Source: Vicia villosa (taxonomy: Eukaryota; Streptophyta; Magnoliopsida; Fabales; Fabaceae). From it: a DNA stretch of 64,000 nt. The notes beneath the pieces are model-generated. The model saw nothing but the letters and a program-made list of their open reading frames with translations, was not told the DNA's origin and did not search any database. The stretch is from the NCBI RefSeq assembly GCF_029867415.1, contig NC_081183.1:12520404-12584403 (forward strand). Reading direction: 5' to 3'. How positions within the stretch are numbered: position 1 is the first letter of the stretch; every line of letters starts with the position of its first letter. Shown one piece after another: positions 1 to 10,744 of this stretch. Position numbers and translations under genes: made by a program.

Positions 1-161
1 ATAAAACTATTATTACTTATATCACATAATTACTACCGACATTTCCAGTCTACCCGTCCCACTATGGACTCCACACCTACACGCTCAACCACACACCCTT
101 AACATAGCCAAACAATTAAAATAACACACGACGATTAAATAATTAAAAATGGGGTGTTACA
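1..161 (-). repeat. Ty3-gypsy-type LTR terminus (partial)
   Basis: Read on the minus strand, the segment starts TGTAACACCCC at 161, the same kind of start as the Tekay-like LTR at 36751 (TGTAACACCCG), and runs off the left edge of the window. No polypurine tract precedes it at 162-175, so it is more likely a 5' LTR or a solo fragment than a 3' LTR. The identity rests on this terminus alone. Confidence 0.4.
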
Positions 162-790
162 ATATCAATCGAGCAGCACTTCCACCTTCAAGCTATTCTT
201 CTATCGTGGACCAAGGTGAACCTACTCCAATTTTGTACTACCTAACTCCACTAAAAATCCCTTTGTAATGAATTGAAAACCTTTATTTATAGGCGTGGCT
301 TTAGGGACCTCGCTAGGTGAGCCGCCCTTGCACCTAGCAAGTCTACTTTCTTATGATTTAAGAAATGCTAGTTGTCTGATAGATGACCCTAGCCAATTTA
401 CCTTACTAAGTTCACCGCCTCTACAATTAGCGCATAAACCCATGCTTCACCGTGAAGTACGTGAACCTAAAATTGTCATTTGGCCTCCTGAGCTCACCTA
501 GCACGCCTATGTCCTGACCTAGCAACCCTTGTTTTTTAGGGTTTTACTCTGACTTGGTCTTTGCATGTTGAATCGTGGTTTTCTAGTCCTTTTTACCTAT
601 TTTCAATTAATACATGTTAGAAAAGTCCAAACAGGTATTCTACCACTTTTAATAGATAAATTTGGATTTTTTATATTGATTGCTTTGAAAATAAGTTAAT
701 AAGTATCGATGTATTTTTCCTAAATTTGGCACTTATCAAAAGGTCATGGTGTGTTCTAGGAAACCACACTTTGCTTTTCGAACATTCATG
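162..790. other. no gene seen
   Basis: No coding region is supported. The 68-codon open frame near 295-501 has no recognisable motif. The text around 290-500 looks like transcribed LTR or repeat sequence, but I cannot assign a family. Confidence 0.4.
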
Positions 791-1290
791 AGGAGGATAA
801 CTAATTGTTTGTTTATGTTGATAATATTATTGTTATATGTTTGATTTGGGCTATAAGAAAATTTTATTTGAATAAGATACAATTACTCAAAGAAAAAGTA
901 TAATTGGAGTTTGAGACAAATAACCTTCAAAAGCTCAAATTATTCTTGGGAATTAAGGTAGTATAGTCAAAATAAGGCATCTTTATCTCACACGGGTATG
1001 TGTTTGATCTTTTGTAAAAAACAAGGAAGCTTGGTTGCAAACCAACAAGTGTTCATATTAAACAGAAACATAGATAGTCCTTTAGAAGGAAAGTTCCAAA
1101 GTTAACAAGGGTCAGTATCAAAGATTACTGGGAAAGTTAATTTGCTTGGCATATACTAGGTCGGATTTGTCATATGCAGTTAGCATGATCAATCAATTTA
1201 TGTATGATCCAAGAGAGAGACATTTGCAAGCTATAGAACATGTTTTACAATATCTCAAAGCCACTTCAATAAGACATTGAACTCAGATAT
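790..1290 (+). pseudogene. decayed Ty1-copia RT/RNase H remnant
   Basis: Frameshifted pieces of a copia reverse transcriptase are readable. Near 800-845 there is a degraded active-site box (VYVDN where YVDD is usual). Near 905-965 an FLGIKV-like motif follows. Near 1100-1270 a stretch reads KLICLAYTRSDLSYAVS and then HLQAIEHVLQYLKATS, the typical link between RT and RNase H in Ty1-copia elements. Stops and shifts occur every few dozen codons, so this is an old fragment. The RNase H part beyond 1290 is barely recognisable, and no LTRs can be paired with it. No gene is seen from 1291 to 1669. Confidence 0.7.
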
Positions 1291-1669
1291 TTTGATTGAA
1301 CATTTATTCATCCGTCCCGCAAGGTCTGGCTTGTGGAGGACTTGCTTAAGAGGATGGTTGGTTCGGACAATGATGGTATGTGACAAGAAATAACATGTAA
1401 CTTTCTTAAAGCAATGATCAAGGATAAAATAAATTTTCTCAATTTTATGGTAACATGTTTATGGGTCATCTATCGCTTTGGATATGAAATATATTGAGCT
1501 TTATATTGCACCCAATTCTCAGATGACAACGACGCTAACCACTTCGACCGATACATTGAGTAAGAGTAATAAAGTTTTTATGACCACTGATCTGGATATG
1601 ACTAGTGTGAGCTATTGGCTTTGAGGCACTTTATAAGGTTTTTATTTACACGGGTTGGTAGATTGGTTC

Positions 1670-4600
1670 TGTGGACCTCCGATTTTTTTTAATACCGGGC
1701 CATACCTCTGATCTGTAGAGATACGTGAACTGACTCTTTTTTGTCGCTTAATGCTTTCGCATTTTGAAAATTCACAGAGTCGCCACCGACCTTTTATTTT
1801 ATCCAATTAAGGAAAGGTTTATAAAAGACACAGAAAAAAGACCTTTAAGAAATTCTGGGTAAGGGGGTAGGTTATACAAAGGGAAGGTGTTAGCACCCTT
1901 TGTATCCATGGTTATCCATGGGCTCTTAAGTTTGCTTAGCTCACTTGTTTTTCGATCACTTTTCAATTGCTCTGAAATTGCTCATATGTGGTTTCAAATA
2001 CCTTTGTAAATTGAATTTTGTAATGATCCATGTGTGGATGTATACAAAATGCTTGTTTATCTTTCGAAAGATGTTTTGAAAAGAACGTTAACTTTGTAAT
2101 AATCCGTGTTTGGATGTATACAAAGTATTGTCTTTTTTGAAAGTTTTGAAAAATCAACAGTGTATGAGAATTTTGTTTGTTTTGATTTGAGCAAGCAAAC
2201 TAGGAGGTCTACCCTGAGTTGTAAGGTCTTTATCCTATTTCCTTTAAAAATCTATCCTTTCACCGGATATAAAAGCAAGGTTCGATTTTGTACTCGAAAC
2301 AGTAAAATTTGACTTTGATTTTGAAAGATTGAAAAGGGATTACCTTAAGAGGTGCAAGTGTGATTGTGATTGGATTCAGATATTTATCTTTGAAGTTAGT
2401 GATCTAACGGTTCAATTTTATCTTTGACATACACGCAGTTTATATGTGCTGGAAATTAAAGTGCGGAAATGTAAAGTGCGGAAAGTAAATCTACGCTATT
2501 ACATCGATTGTGCAGGAAATGTAAACTAGCCTATTTACATGAATTTGACATCCTATACATTTATCTAGGAATTTAAATTGCAAGAAAAATAAAAGGCATG
2601 TTTTTGGATTTTTTTTATGATTGATTTTAATTATAATTAATGCATGATTAATTAAATTAAAATGAAGAAAAAAGATGGAAATATATTTAAACCTAGAAAT
2701 TAAGTTTAAAATATATACAAAATATTTGTTAATTAATTTTAAAACAAAACTAATTTTTTTGAATTTTTGAAATTGATTTGAAATTGATTTAAGTTAATTA
2801 AAACATAATTATGCAAATAATTATACAAATAATTAAAACTTAAAAAGAAAATTATTCAAAATATGTACAAAATTAGTTTATAATATATAAACAATATTTA
2901 ATATAAAGAACAATTTTTTTGATGATTTTTTGATTGGTTAGAATAATTAAAAAGCAAATATATAAATATATACTAATTAATTAAGCAAAAATATTAAAAT
3001 TTTGAAGAAAATAAAATATTTTTATTTCAGAAAATAATATATTATTTTAGAAGTCTAAAAATATTTTTTGTGTATTTTTTGGATTTTTAAAACTATTTTT
3101 AACTAATTTAACAAAGAAATTAAAATAAAAATAGAAAATAAAATAAGACAATGATCATGTGTGGTAATTAAATGAAGGTGCATGGTGTAGCTACGTTTTT
3201 GATGCGTTGGATGGAGAATTAGTGGAGATCTATGGCCCAGATTGAAGTCACTTGATGCACATGGATAGAGGGACAACATGTGATCATGCAGAATTTGAAT
3301 ATTCCAGGTGGGACCCACGTGCAGTTGACTGGCGAATGGGAAGAGAAAGATGTGCCACGCGTGCGGTCAAAGATTCAACCTCACTATTCATCATCTTCTT
3401 CCTTGGTACCTGTGGATTTTCTTGCAGACTTACCTGCGGATTTTCCTGCGGATTTTTCTTTCTTTTTCCATGCTTTTGAACGACCTACAAAATGAAAATA
3501 AAAAAAAACAAAGGCCACCCAGATCACCTAATTGGACCCTTCTGAACATGATAGCGTCGTTAGTTTTTCCATTTGAAGCTTGTATCATGGAGAACGAAAG
3601 CTTCACATGTTTGAAGCTCAAAAATGGCGGAGCTTCAAAACCACGTTAAAGCTTGCATGTGATCACTCAAACCTACTCTATATCATGCCATGAGTCCATG
3701 CAAGTGGTTAGTTTTTATTTTAATCAAGCATGCATGGGAAAACGAAAGTTATATGTGTATGTTCATGTAACACTTTATACACATGCTACGACTCTCATGG
3801 GACCAAACAAAGAGCTTATTCTTACTCTATATTGCTTTAGGAGATGATTGGAAGTGATTGTTTGTATTGATATTGATTGGAATATGGAAAACGAAAATTA
3901 CAAAGTTTGTGGAATTTTGAGAGAATTTATGAAGTTTCTTGCTATGCTTTTGCTTATAATTTTCGTGCTCTCTTTGGCTCTCTTTTGTTGCTGAAATATG
4001 CTTCTTCATTTATAGGCCTTGAGGTGCTTAAAATTGAAGCTAAAAGCAATGATTGCTTTTGTTGAATTTTGACTTTCAAGCTTGGAACTCAAGCAACCTT
4101 GGCTTGCTCTTCACACTTCTTTCCTTGCAGCCTCCTTGCTGCATAATTAAGTGATTATTTGATGAGTCATGCTTGGAAAATAAGCTAATCATTATTCTTC
4201 CATTTTCCTTTTTAAATTTAATCTTATATGTGATAAAATTAATTCAAAAAATGGAGAAAAATGATGTGGGCTTTGTCTTGGTCGTGGGAGGCCCATAATA
4301 TCATGGAAATGATGTTTGAATGCTGAAAACTTGGCCCCATTTGGAAAAAATGCCATTTTGAACAATGTTGATTTCATGTATTTTCCCAAAATTTAGCCAA
4401 CTTCAACAAGGTGTAAATCCTTCAATTTTTGTCATATGAAGGAGATCTTGCACTTTTTAGAAACCTCAAAGAGTCCTCTAACCAATGTCTTTGGTCTCAT
4501 GTCAAAATTATTTTTGAATCTCCTTGTGTGTCCTTTTGAAAAAAGTGTCTTTTTGTTGACTTTGAAAATGACCTGTAATGTCTTTGATCATATTTTTCAA

Positions 4601-5702
4601 ATGGTGAATCCAATGACCATGGGATCAATGGCATTTGAAATATAATTGAATTTCCTTCAAAACAAGCTTTGGTTTGAATTTTTTGGATGAAGGATGAGAG
4701 AGTTATGATCAGTCAAAGTTGAGTTGACTTTTCAGGCAAAAACCCTAATTTTGAATCTTAGGGTTTTGTTGGTTTTTGATCTTTCCTTGATGAATTATGA
4801 TCATCCAATGATCAAATGATGAATCCTTTGACAAAATATGGACTTTGACAAAAAATTTCATTTTTGACTGTCTGTTGACTTTTTGGTCAAACGGGTCGTC
4901 TGTTGACTGTTTGAGCTGCTGACGGTGCGTCTGAGTGAATTGAAGTTTGAAAATTTGTATGATGGTACTTTGAGATATATGGATGTGTATGAAATCCATT
5001 TGAGCTCTCAAAAACTTGTTGCTCCTGTAAAAACAAGAAAAACCCTGATTAGGGACTGTTTGTGTAGGAGACAGTTAAGCGTACCTGATTTTTGTGCAGT
5101 GTTGAGTCTCTGCTAATCGCGTGATATTCAGAAGACTTCTTGAACAAAAACCTTGGAATTTTGAATTGTGAAAGATTGATTTGATTGATGGTACAAAACA
5201 CTGAGAATTGTACTGCCAGCAGTTTGGCTGTCAACTGACTGTTCAGGTATTGACGTAGCAGTTAGAGTGAAAAATCAACAGTCAAAGTTAATTTTCTTTT
5301 TTGTTGTTTTTTGTTTTATGTTTTATGTGAAAAATGAAAGTTTATTTACATGACTTGTTAGAAAAACACAGACATAATAAATAACTAATGTTTACTGTTA
5401 CCAGTACAGTCTGAGTTTCCTGATTTTGCGCCTGCAAAAAGATTTAACTCTGTACCAATTATGTCAGTACTATTTATCTGTAAATAAATAAATAGCATGT
5501 GTGAAGTAATAAACAGTATTTGGCGTTTGCGTAAGAATAAATTCAACTGCAAGCCAAATTACTGTATAAGAAAAATTCTAAAAACTAAGTATTTCATATG
5601 TCAGGATATTTGTTGAAATAAAAATCCATGATTATATGAGACCCTTAATTTTTAGATTGGAGTTTTCTTGAAAAATATGTGGGCAAATTTTGGGGTATAA
5701 CA
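1670..5702 (-). repeat. Ogre-like 3' LTR
   Basis: The LTR starts on the minus strand at 5702 with TGTTATACCCC. It is about 4.0 kb, very AT-rich at 2.6-3.1 kb, and contains only short open frames. Near its far end (1690-1925) a block reads, on the plus strand, AGAGTCGCCACCGAC and later GGTGTTAGCACCCTTTG. Related blocks occur at 48.1-48.3 kb (same orientation) and 46.6-46.75 kb (opposite orientation), so this LTR type is present at least three times in the window. The end at 1670 is uncertain by about 100 bases. Confidence 0.65.
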
Positions 5703-5712
5703 GTTGCCCCTA
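5703..5712 (-). promoter_or_regulatory. polypurine tract of the Ogre-like element
   Basis: Minus-strand TAGGGGCAAC lies directly before the LTR start. This is the expected position for the plus-strand DNA primer of an LTR retrotransposon, and the motif matches the Ogre/Tat type. Confidence 0.65.
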
Positions 5713-6081
5713 TTCAATCTTCTTAAACCTGAAGAGATTGCCTGAAATCTGAAGGTAGAAGATGATTGAATATTTAGATGCCCTGAAAATTTGCACTTAC
5801 CTTGATCAGAAGAGATGTTGGAAGTTGCATTTGAATGTCGTCTGCGAAATGTTGTTGGCAGATTGAAACATTACCTGAGATGGGCTTTCAGATGCCACCT
5901 GGTAAATGGGTTGAGGGTCTGTTCATCAGAATGAATCCATTGATTATATCTTGATGAAGGATTTGAAAGTCTTTGTGTTGACTGTTTCGGAACCGTCCAA
6001 GGTTACCGCTTTAAGTCTTGGAAGATAATCGTTACGGAACTTGTCCAAAGTTTTTTTTTAGATTTTGGAATTTGATCATTG

Positions 6082-6365
6082 TGGAACCGTCTGAGGTATC
6101 GCTTTAGATCTGCAACGTTGGATCGTTTTGGAACCGTCTGAGGTATCGCTTTAGATCCGCAATGTTAGATCGTTTTGGAACCGTCTGAGGTATTGCTTTA
6201 GATCTGCAATGTTAGATCGTTCTGGAACCGTCTGAGGTATCAACTTTGATCTGTGATGCTAGATCGTTTTGGAACCGTCTGAGGTATCGACTTTGATCTG
6301 TGATGCTAGATCGTTTTGGAACCGTCTGAGGTATCGCTTTTGATCTTTGATGCTTGTTTTTGAGT
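6082..6365. repeat. 47-bp tandem repeat, six units
   Basis: The phrase GGAACCGTCTGAGGTAT recurs at 6082, 6130, 6177, 6224, 6271 and 6318, a period of 47-48 bp, with degenerate earlier units from about 5985. It lies in the 3' untranslated region of the Ogre-like element. The units differ by a few substitutions. Confidence 0.9.
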
Positions 6366-6559
6366 GGGTAAGTGATCAGAATGAATCTTTGGCTTGATTA
6401 TATCTGAGAGAACCGTTCATGGAATTCAGGTGAACACGGCATGTGATTGAGAACATCTTTGTTGAAGATATCTGCCTACCTGAAAAATCAAGTTAGTGAT
6501 ATGCAATGTTTATGATGCATGTAAATGTGAGATATTCCCGGAGAAATATGCATGTTATG

Positions 6560-6680
6560 CTGTGTATGAATATGCGCATGATGCATGATGTATGATGTAT
6601 GATGTATGATGTATGATGTATGATGTATGAATGTGAATATGTGAATGTGAATATGTGAATGTGATGTATGAATGTGATGT
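6560..6680. repeat. microsatellite of 7-bp ATGATGT-type units
   Basis: Repeated GATGTAT units (about seven) pass into GTGAATAT/GTGAATGT units. The tract is inside the Ogre-like 3' region. Confidence 0.85.
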
Positions 6681-7490
6681 CAAGCTTCTAATTGGAAAAA
6701 TAAATTCCCACTAGTCAGCTGGACATGAATGTATTGTGATCGTTGATGATCTTTTGTCTTGCTTGAGTACCCTCGTCTGGGGAAATTCTTTGAGAACCCG
6801 GGTATCCCGTTGAAGGATCTTTGACTACTGCTTGGGGAACCAAAGGTAACTGGAAGTTCTGATGCCCTTTCAAATGGGAATGAGGAAGATGCATAATCCT
6901 CCGATGCACTATCTGACCAAGTCCGGGCGCGGGGATCACACCTTTTGAAGATAGTAATCTGGAACAACCCTGCTGGGGGATAAGACTTCTTTTGAAGAGA
7001 AAATCTTTTTGAGGAATTTGCTGAGAAATGCGTTTCTCTTGGTGATTTCCTTCTGATGGAATGCTGTCCAGATGATCGGGACATTTCCTGAATGCCATTC
7101 CTGTTTTTCCTGGTAAACATCAATCATATTCAAATGCATATGTTCATTCAAAATTATCATTGAGACGCTTACGCATTTAAACAGAAGAAATGAAAATAGT
7201 GATTTTTGAAAGAGCTGCATTGAAAAGAGCCATGATAGGCGGGTTAGCACAGGGAGACAACAATCCTAGAAGTAGGAAACTGTCAGAAAGTTTTGAAAAA
7301 TATTTATGAAGATAAATAGCTATGTGAAAATGATCCAGTCAAGTTTCAACTCTGCTATTGCCAATCTGTCTTCGAGCATCTCATCCCTCACTTGTTGGAA
7401 GAAAGTGATTAGACTGATCGGTGTCTTTGAGGTGTTGAATCTTGATGGTGAGTAGGCAGCTGAACGGAACACAGTTGTATGTTTCATTCC
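6680..7490 (-). other. Ogre-like 3' untranslated region, non-coding
   Basis: A 147-codon minus-strand frame (7123-6680) and an overlapping 127-codon frame in another phase are open here, but neither shows a known domain. Overlapping open frames in two phases suggest chance. I treat the stretch as untranslated sequence between integrase and LTR. Confidence 0.5.
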
Positions 7491-7495
7491 CTAAC

Positions 7496-7645
7496 TTTTG
7501 CCTAGGCCGCCCTTTCAGGTTTTCAGCCTACCGGGATAGTATTTGTTTAGTCTCTAATTTTTGCCTGGATCGCCCTTTCGGGTTTTCAATCCACCGAGAC
7601 GCTCATTTTTGCCTAAGTTGCCCTTTCAGGTTTTCAACTTAGCGA
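7496..7645 (-). repeat. three hairpin units with a constant loop
   Basis: Three units share the core GCCCTTTCRGGTTTTCA (the third begins TGCCC), preceded by TTTTGCC. Each core is flanked by a different but perfectly complementary 5-bp arm pair: TAGGC/GCCTA (7503-7507 with 7526-7530), TGGAT/ATCCA (7566-7570 with 7589-7593) and TAAGT/ACTTA (7614-7618 with 7637-7641). Loop length is 18 nt in all three. The unit lies just 3' of the integrase gene in the element's own orientation. Confidence 0.85.
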
Positions 7646-7657
7646 GCTGTTTTTTTT

Positions 7658-8322
7658 TCAAGAGAAGTATTTTTTGACTATGTCAGCATTCACAGGGTGT
7701 GGGAAATCCTCGCCATCCATGGTGGTAAGCAACATGGCGCCGCCGGAGAATATTTTCTTGATTATGAATGGTCCCTCGTAGGTGGGAGTCCATTTGCCTC
7801 TGGGATCACCTTGTGGTAAGATGATGCGTTTGACAACCAAGCCACCCGTTTGGTATGCTTGACTTTTGACTTTTTGTTGAAGGCTTTGATCATGCGCTTT
7901 TGGTATAGCTGACCATGACAAATAGCTGCGAGCCTTTTCTCATCGATCAAGTTTATCTGGTCCAACCGTGTTTGAATCCAATCGTCTTCGTCTAGATTGG
8001 CTTCTTTCATAATCCTTAGGGAAGGAATCTGAATTTCAATTGGAAGAACTGCCTCCATACCATAGACTAAGGAGAATGGAGTTGCCCCTGTTGAAGTACG
8101 CGCAGATGTGCGATAACCATGAAGAGCAAAAGGCAACATCTCATGCCAGTCTTTGTAGGTTACTGTCATTTTTTATATGATTTTCTTGATGTTCTTGTTG
8201 GCAGCTTCCACCGCGCCGTTCATCTTTGGTCGATATGGAGAGGAATTATGATGCTTGATTTTGAACTGTGTGCAAAGTTCAGTAATCATTCTGTTGTTTA
8301 GATTTGTGCCATTGTCCGTGAT
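7658..8322 (-). pseudogene. integrase C-terminal part, Ogre/Tat-like, broken
   Basis: Reading leftwards from the gap, the protein begins ITDNGTNLNNRM (second catalytic Asp of the DDE core). It continues through SPYRPKMNGAVEAANKN, which has the catalytic Glu, then HEMLPFALHGYRTSARTSTG and GATPFSLVYGMEAVLPIEI. It ends with the C-terminal GPFIIKKIFSGGAMLLTTMDG and HPVNADIVKKYF typical of Tat/Athila-lineage integrases. One in-frame stop lies near 8170. A frameshift near 7850 separates the core from the C-terminal domain, so it cannot make an active integrase. The start and the first catalytic Asp are lost in the assembly gap. Confidence 0.85.
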
Positions 8323-8422
8323 NNNNNNNNNNNNNNNNNNNNNNNNNNNNNNNNNNNNNNNNNNNNNNNNNNNNNNNNNNNNNNNNNNNNNNNNNNNNNN
8401 NNNNNNNNNNNNNNNNNNNNNN
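8323..8422. other. assembly gap (100 N)
   Basis: Exactly 100 ambiguous bases, the usual placeholder for a gap of unknown length. It cuts the Ogre-like integrase, so most of that element may be missing here, or an unrelated contig may be joined. Confidence 0.95.
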
Positions 8423-8429
8423 TGGTTAA

Positions 8430-8700
8430 TATAAAAAGCAGATTAATAGATTTCATTTTATAATTTTTAAAAAAAAAATTGCAAAATAACCACTTTTCAT
8501 AAAAAAAAAATTTAGCCACATAGAGGAGACGCCATTCTGTGTGGCACATGCTCCTAAATTAACACAGAGGCGCCATCCTCTCTAGCGCATCCTCCTACGT
8601 GGTGCCATCATGCATGGCTACTGCACTTAAACCTTAAAGTGCAGTAGCCGTTCAGTGCGGCTACTCAGTTGTTTTGGTTTTTTATTTTATTTTTAAATTA
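8430..8700. repeat. repeat-like segment with perfect 13-bp inverted repeat
   Basis: The arms GGCTACTGCACTT (8616-8628) and AAGTGCAGTAGCC (8637-8649) pair perfectly around an 8-nt loop. Nearby, the words GCGCCATCCTC and CATCCTCCTACGTGG recur in variants at 8520-8610. No coding capacity. Family unassigned. Confidence 0.6.
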
Positions 8701-9800
8701 ATTAATAATAAATATAAATGAAAATAAAACTATTATGACATTCATTTGAAAATACTATTACATGATGTTTCAGTAATTTTTTTATCGACGTCCACGTCCT
8801 CCAACGAAACATCCCAAAAGCCCGCCGGTAAAAATAACAATGCAGAATCTTGTAGAAAAGGAAACAACATAAAATTGAGAATAATAGCCTAATTTTTCAA
8901 TTCAATGGAACATAAGAAATAAAAGCTCATCATATGCAACAATGAAAGTGTAAATCATTAACGTGTATTCTGCTATCATTTACACAACACTAAGTTACGG
9001 CAATTGAATTTAAATATTCTTCATGTTACATTTCTATTTTCCAATATCAACATAGTTTCAATAAGAGCTACTATTATATCATCACTTTCCTTGAGTCAAA
9101 TGCTTTGGCGCAAGCACAAAAGCCTTAGGTGCAATCATTCCAACCGCTCCTTCAACGGCATTTGCTGCAGCCTTAGTTCAATCCACCGCTAATTACATCA
9201 CATAATGCGTTATTGTCCAAGCCAACATCAATATATCCACACCCAAGGACACAACAACTAGCACATAACAATGTAAGCAACAGAAAGCAGCAAAGGGTGG
9301 TCCAAATTACACAAAACATGCAACAATATAGGAGATATTTTACATATAGTAAGTGTACGATATTCTACAGGAAACAACAAGCAAATTATGCTAAAAATAT
9401 AATATAGACAATTATAGTAGTTTCAATCCACAAAACATGGTCCACATTGTCTTTCAAATATCCAAAAAATGGCCACTTCACTTTCTCATTGTCTCTAAGT
9501 TGTGGTTGTCATAACTTTCCAGTATTCCTTCGATTTTTGAATGAGCTCGTTGTTGCAGTCGTTATGGTTTCCCATAAGCAAACACATAGTTACTATCATC
9601 CTTGTTACATTCTCATTCATCTGGAAGTGAAATGTGAAATAATTAACACGATTTTTTTTGGGAATAAATGGTAATAATTTATTTTAAACACAACACATCA
9701 GAATTGCCATATAATCATACCACACTAAGAGTGTTGCATGTGAAGTTGTTTTGCATATTCATCCACTATACCACCCATAGTGCAGAGTTGTCGCTGCCAA
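8700..9800. other. no gene supported
   Basis: Only open frames of 60-75 codons are present, with no recognisable motif or convincing splice structure. Confidence 0.4.
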
Positions 9801-9899
9801 TACAACACAATGTGTTCAGTTAGACCAATTGTATATAGAAAGTGATCGTCGATTGGAAGAAATTTGATGCCTAGTTCCACAGTTTGGGATCCCTCTTAC

Positions 9900-10189
9900 C
9901 TCCACAATGTCCCAGTATTCAAAGTCCGTCATCACGTGGAGTGAGAATGAACTTTCATACACCGTTCCCACCAACTTATTTAGCGCAGCTCCCTGATAAA
10001 TTAAGAAAATATAGCTTACTATAGCTTCTTTTCTCAAACATGTGATTATAAAATTCACGTATACTCACAATGTTTCTGATGGTAGACCTTCTATCTGCGA
10101 CCACGTCCTCGGTCAGATGTGTGTTCAAATGATAGATCTTACGATCATCTAATGAATGACCATGAGATACCAATGTCCACGCTAGTCTT
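9900..10189 (-). pseudogene. two exon-like segments of an unidentified protein
   Basis: On the minus strand, an open segment ending SLDDRKIYHLNTHLTEDV...RSTIRNI stops at a good splice donor (GTGAGT at 10068-10063). A second segment (9992-9900, 31 codons) lies between an acceptor (TTTATCAG) and a second good donor (GTAAGA). It reads GAALNKLVGTVYESS and later MTDFEYWDIVE, and joins in phase 0. The segments are too coherent to dismiss, but I do not recognise the family. The upstream acceptor near 10190 is only a guess. It could be a gene fragment captured by a repeat, or part of a neighbouring decayed gene. No complete gene can be built from this window. Confidence 0.35.
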
Positions 10190-10660
10190 CTACCGGGACA
10201 TAAATCTATAACATATATCAAAGTTTTGAACAAATCCGTTAATTGATACAAACCCATTAGGAATCCCAAACCCATTATCCATGTTATATCGCTAAATCAG
10301 TACTTGAGAATCTAATTCTCACTAATGTAACTTCATAACTTGATACAAACACTACCTTAGTGTCTCATTATATATAGGATTTTCCATGTTTATATTTGTA
10401 TTAAACCATGCTTTTGGTTAAATATTGGAGACCACCTTAAAAGTAAAGGTTTGTTCCCTTGTATGGCTTTATCTTTCTTTTTGGTCCATAAAATAAAATA
10501 TTACAAAGAAGCAACACACATCAACGGTTTAAAAACTAATGCTAACCGATAGTAATTCTTTTTCTACGACATTGCATACAAAAATTGAACAAATAATAGT
10601 AGAACTCGTGCAAATAAGAAACAATAAGTTCCTGCTTCAATGTGAATATGTGTTCATGAA

Positions 10661-10724
10661 TCATAATATGTTTCTTGTACTCTCATCCTCTGCACGTGCA
10701 ACAAAGTCCCGCCATTCACAGCCC
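10661..10724 (-). pseudogene. RRP6-like HRDC-domain exon, copy 1
   Basis: After a good acceptor (TTGCAG) the minus strand reads GCEWRDFVARAEDESTRNIL and then a stop. This matches the start of the HRDC domain of plant RRP6-like exosome nucleases, where a CEWRD...ARAEDEST block is characteristic (family knowledge, from memory). Normal members read on past DESTGY, so the stop here is a lesion. RRP6 is the nuclear exosome 3'-5' exonuclease of the DEDDy type, and HRDC assists substrate handling. The same exon is at 30259-30320. Confidence 0.7.
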
Positions 10725-10744
10725 CTGCAATTGAGAATTGAATA

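Larger units (their letters stand above)
1670..8322 (-). mobile_element. Ogre/Tat-like Ty3-gypsy element, 3' portion
   Basis: On the minus strand the order is integrase remnant (8322-7658), a repeat-rich 3' untranslated region (7657-5703), a polypurine tract, and an LTR of about 4 kb (5702 to about 1670). The LTR start TGTTATACCCCAAAATTTG, the purine tract GGGGCAAC just before it, the very long LTR and the GTGGCGACTC motif near 1775 fit the Ogre/Tat lineage known from legumes (family knowledge). The 5' side is cut by the assembly gap at 8323. The left LTR end is placed at the TG at 1670 by inference only. Confidence 0.75.

Noticed and set aside
6082..6365. A CRISPR-like array
   Set aside because: The 47-bp units are contiguous tandem repeats without unique spacers, in plant DNA, inside a retrotransposon 3' region.
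6680..7123. A 147-aa gene in the Ogre-like 3' region
   Set aside because: Two overlapping open frames in different phases, no domain, and a position in untranslated retrotransposon sequence.
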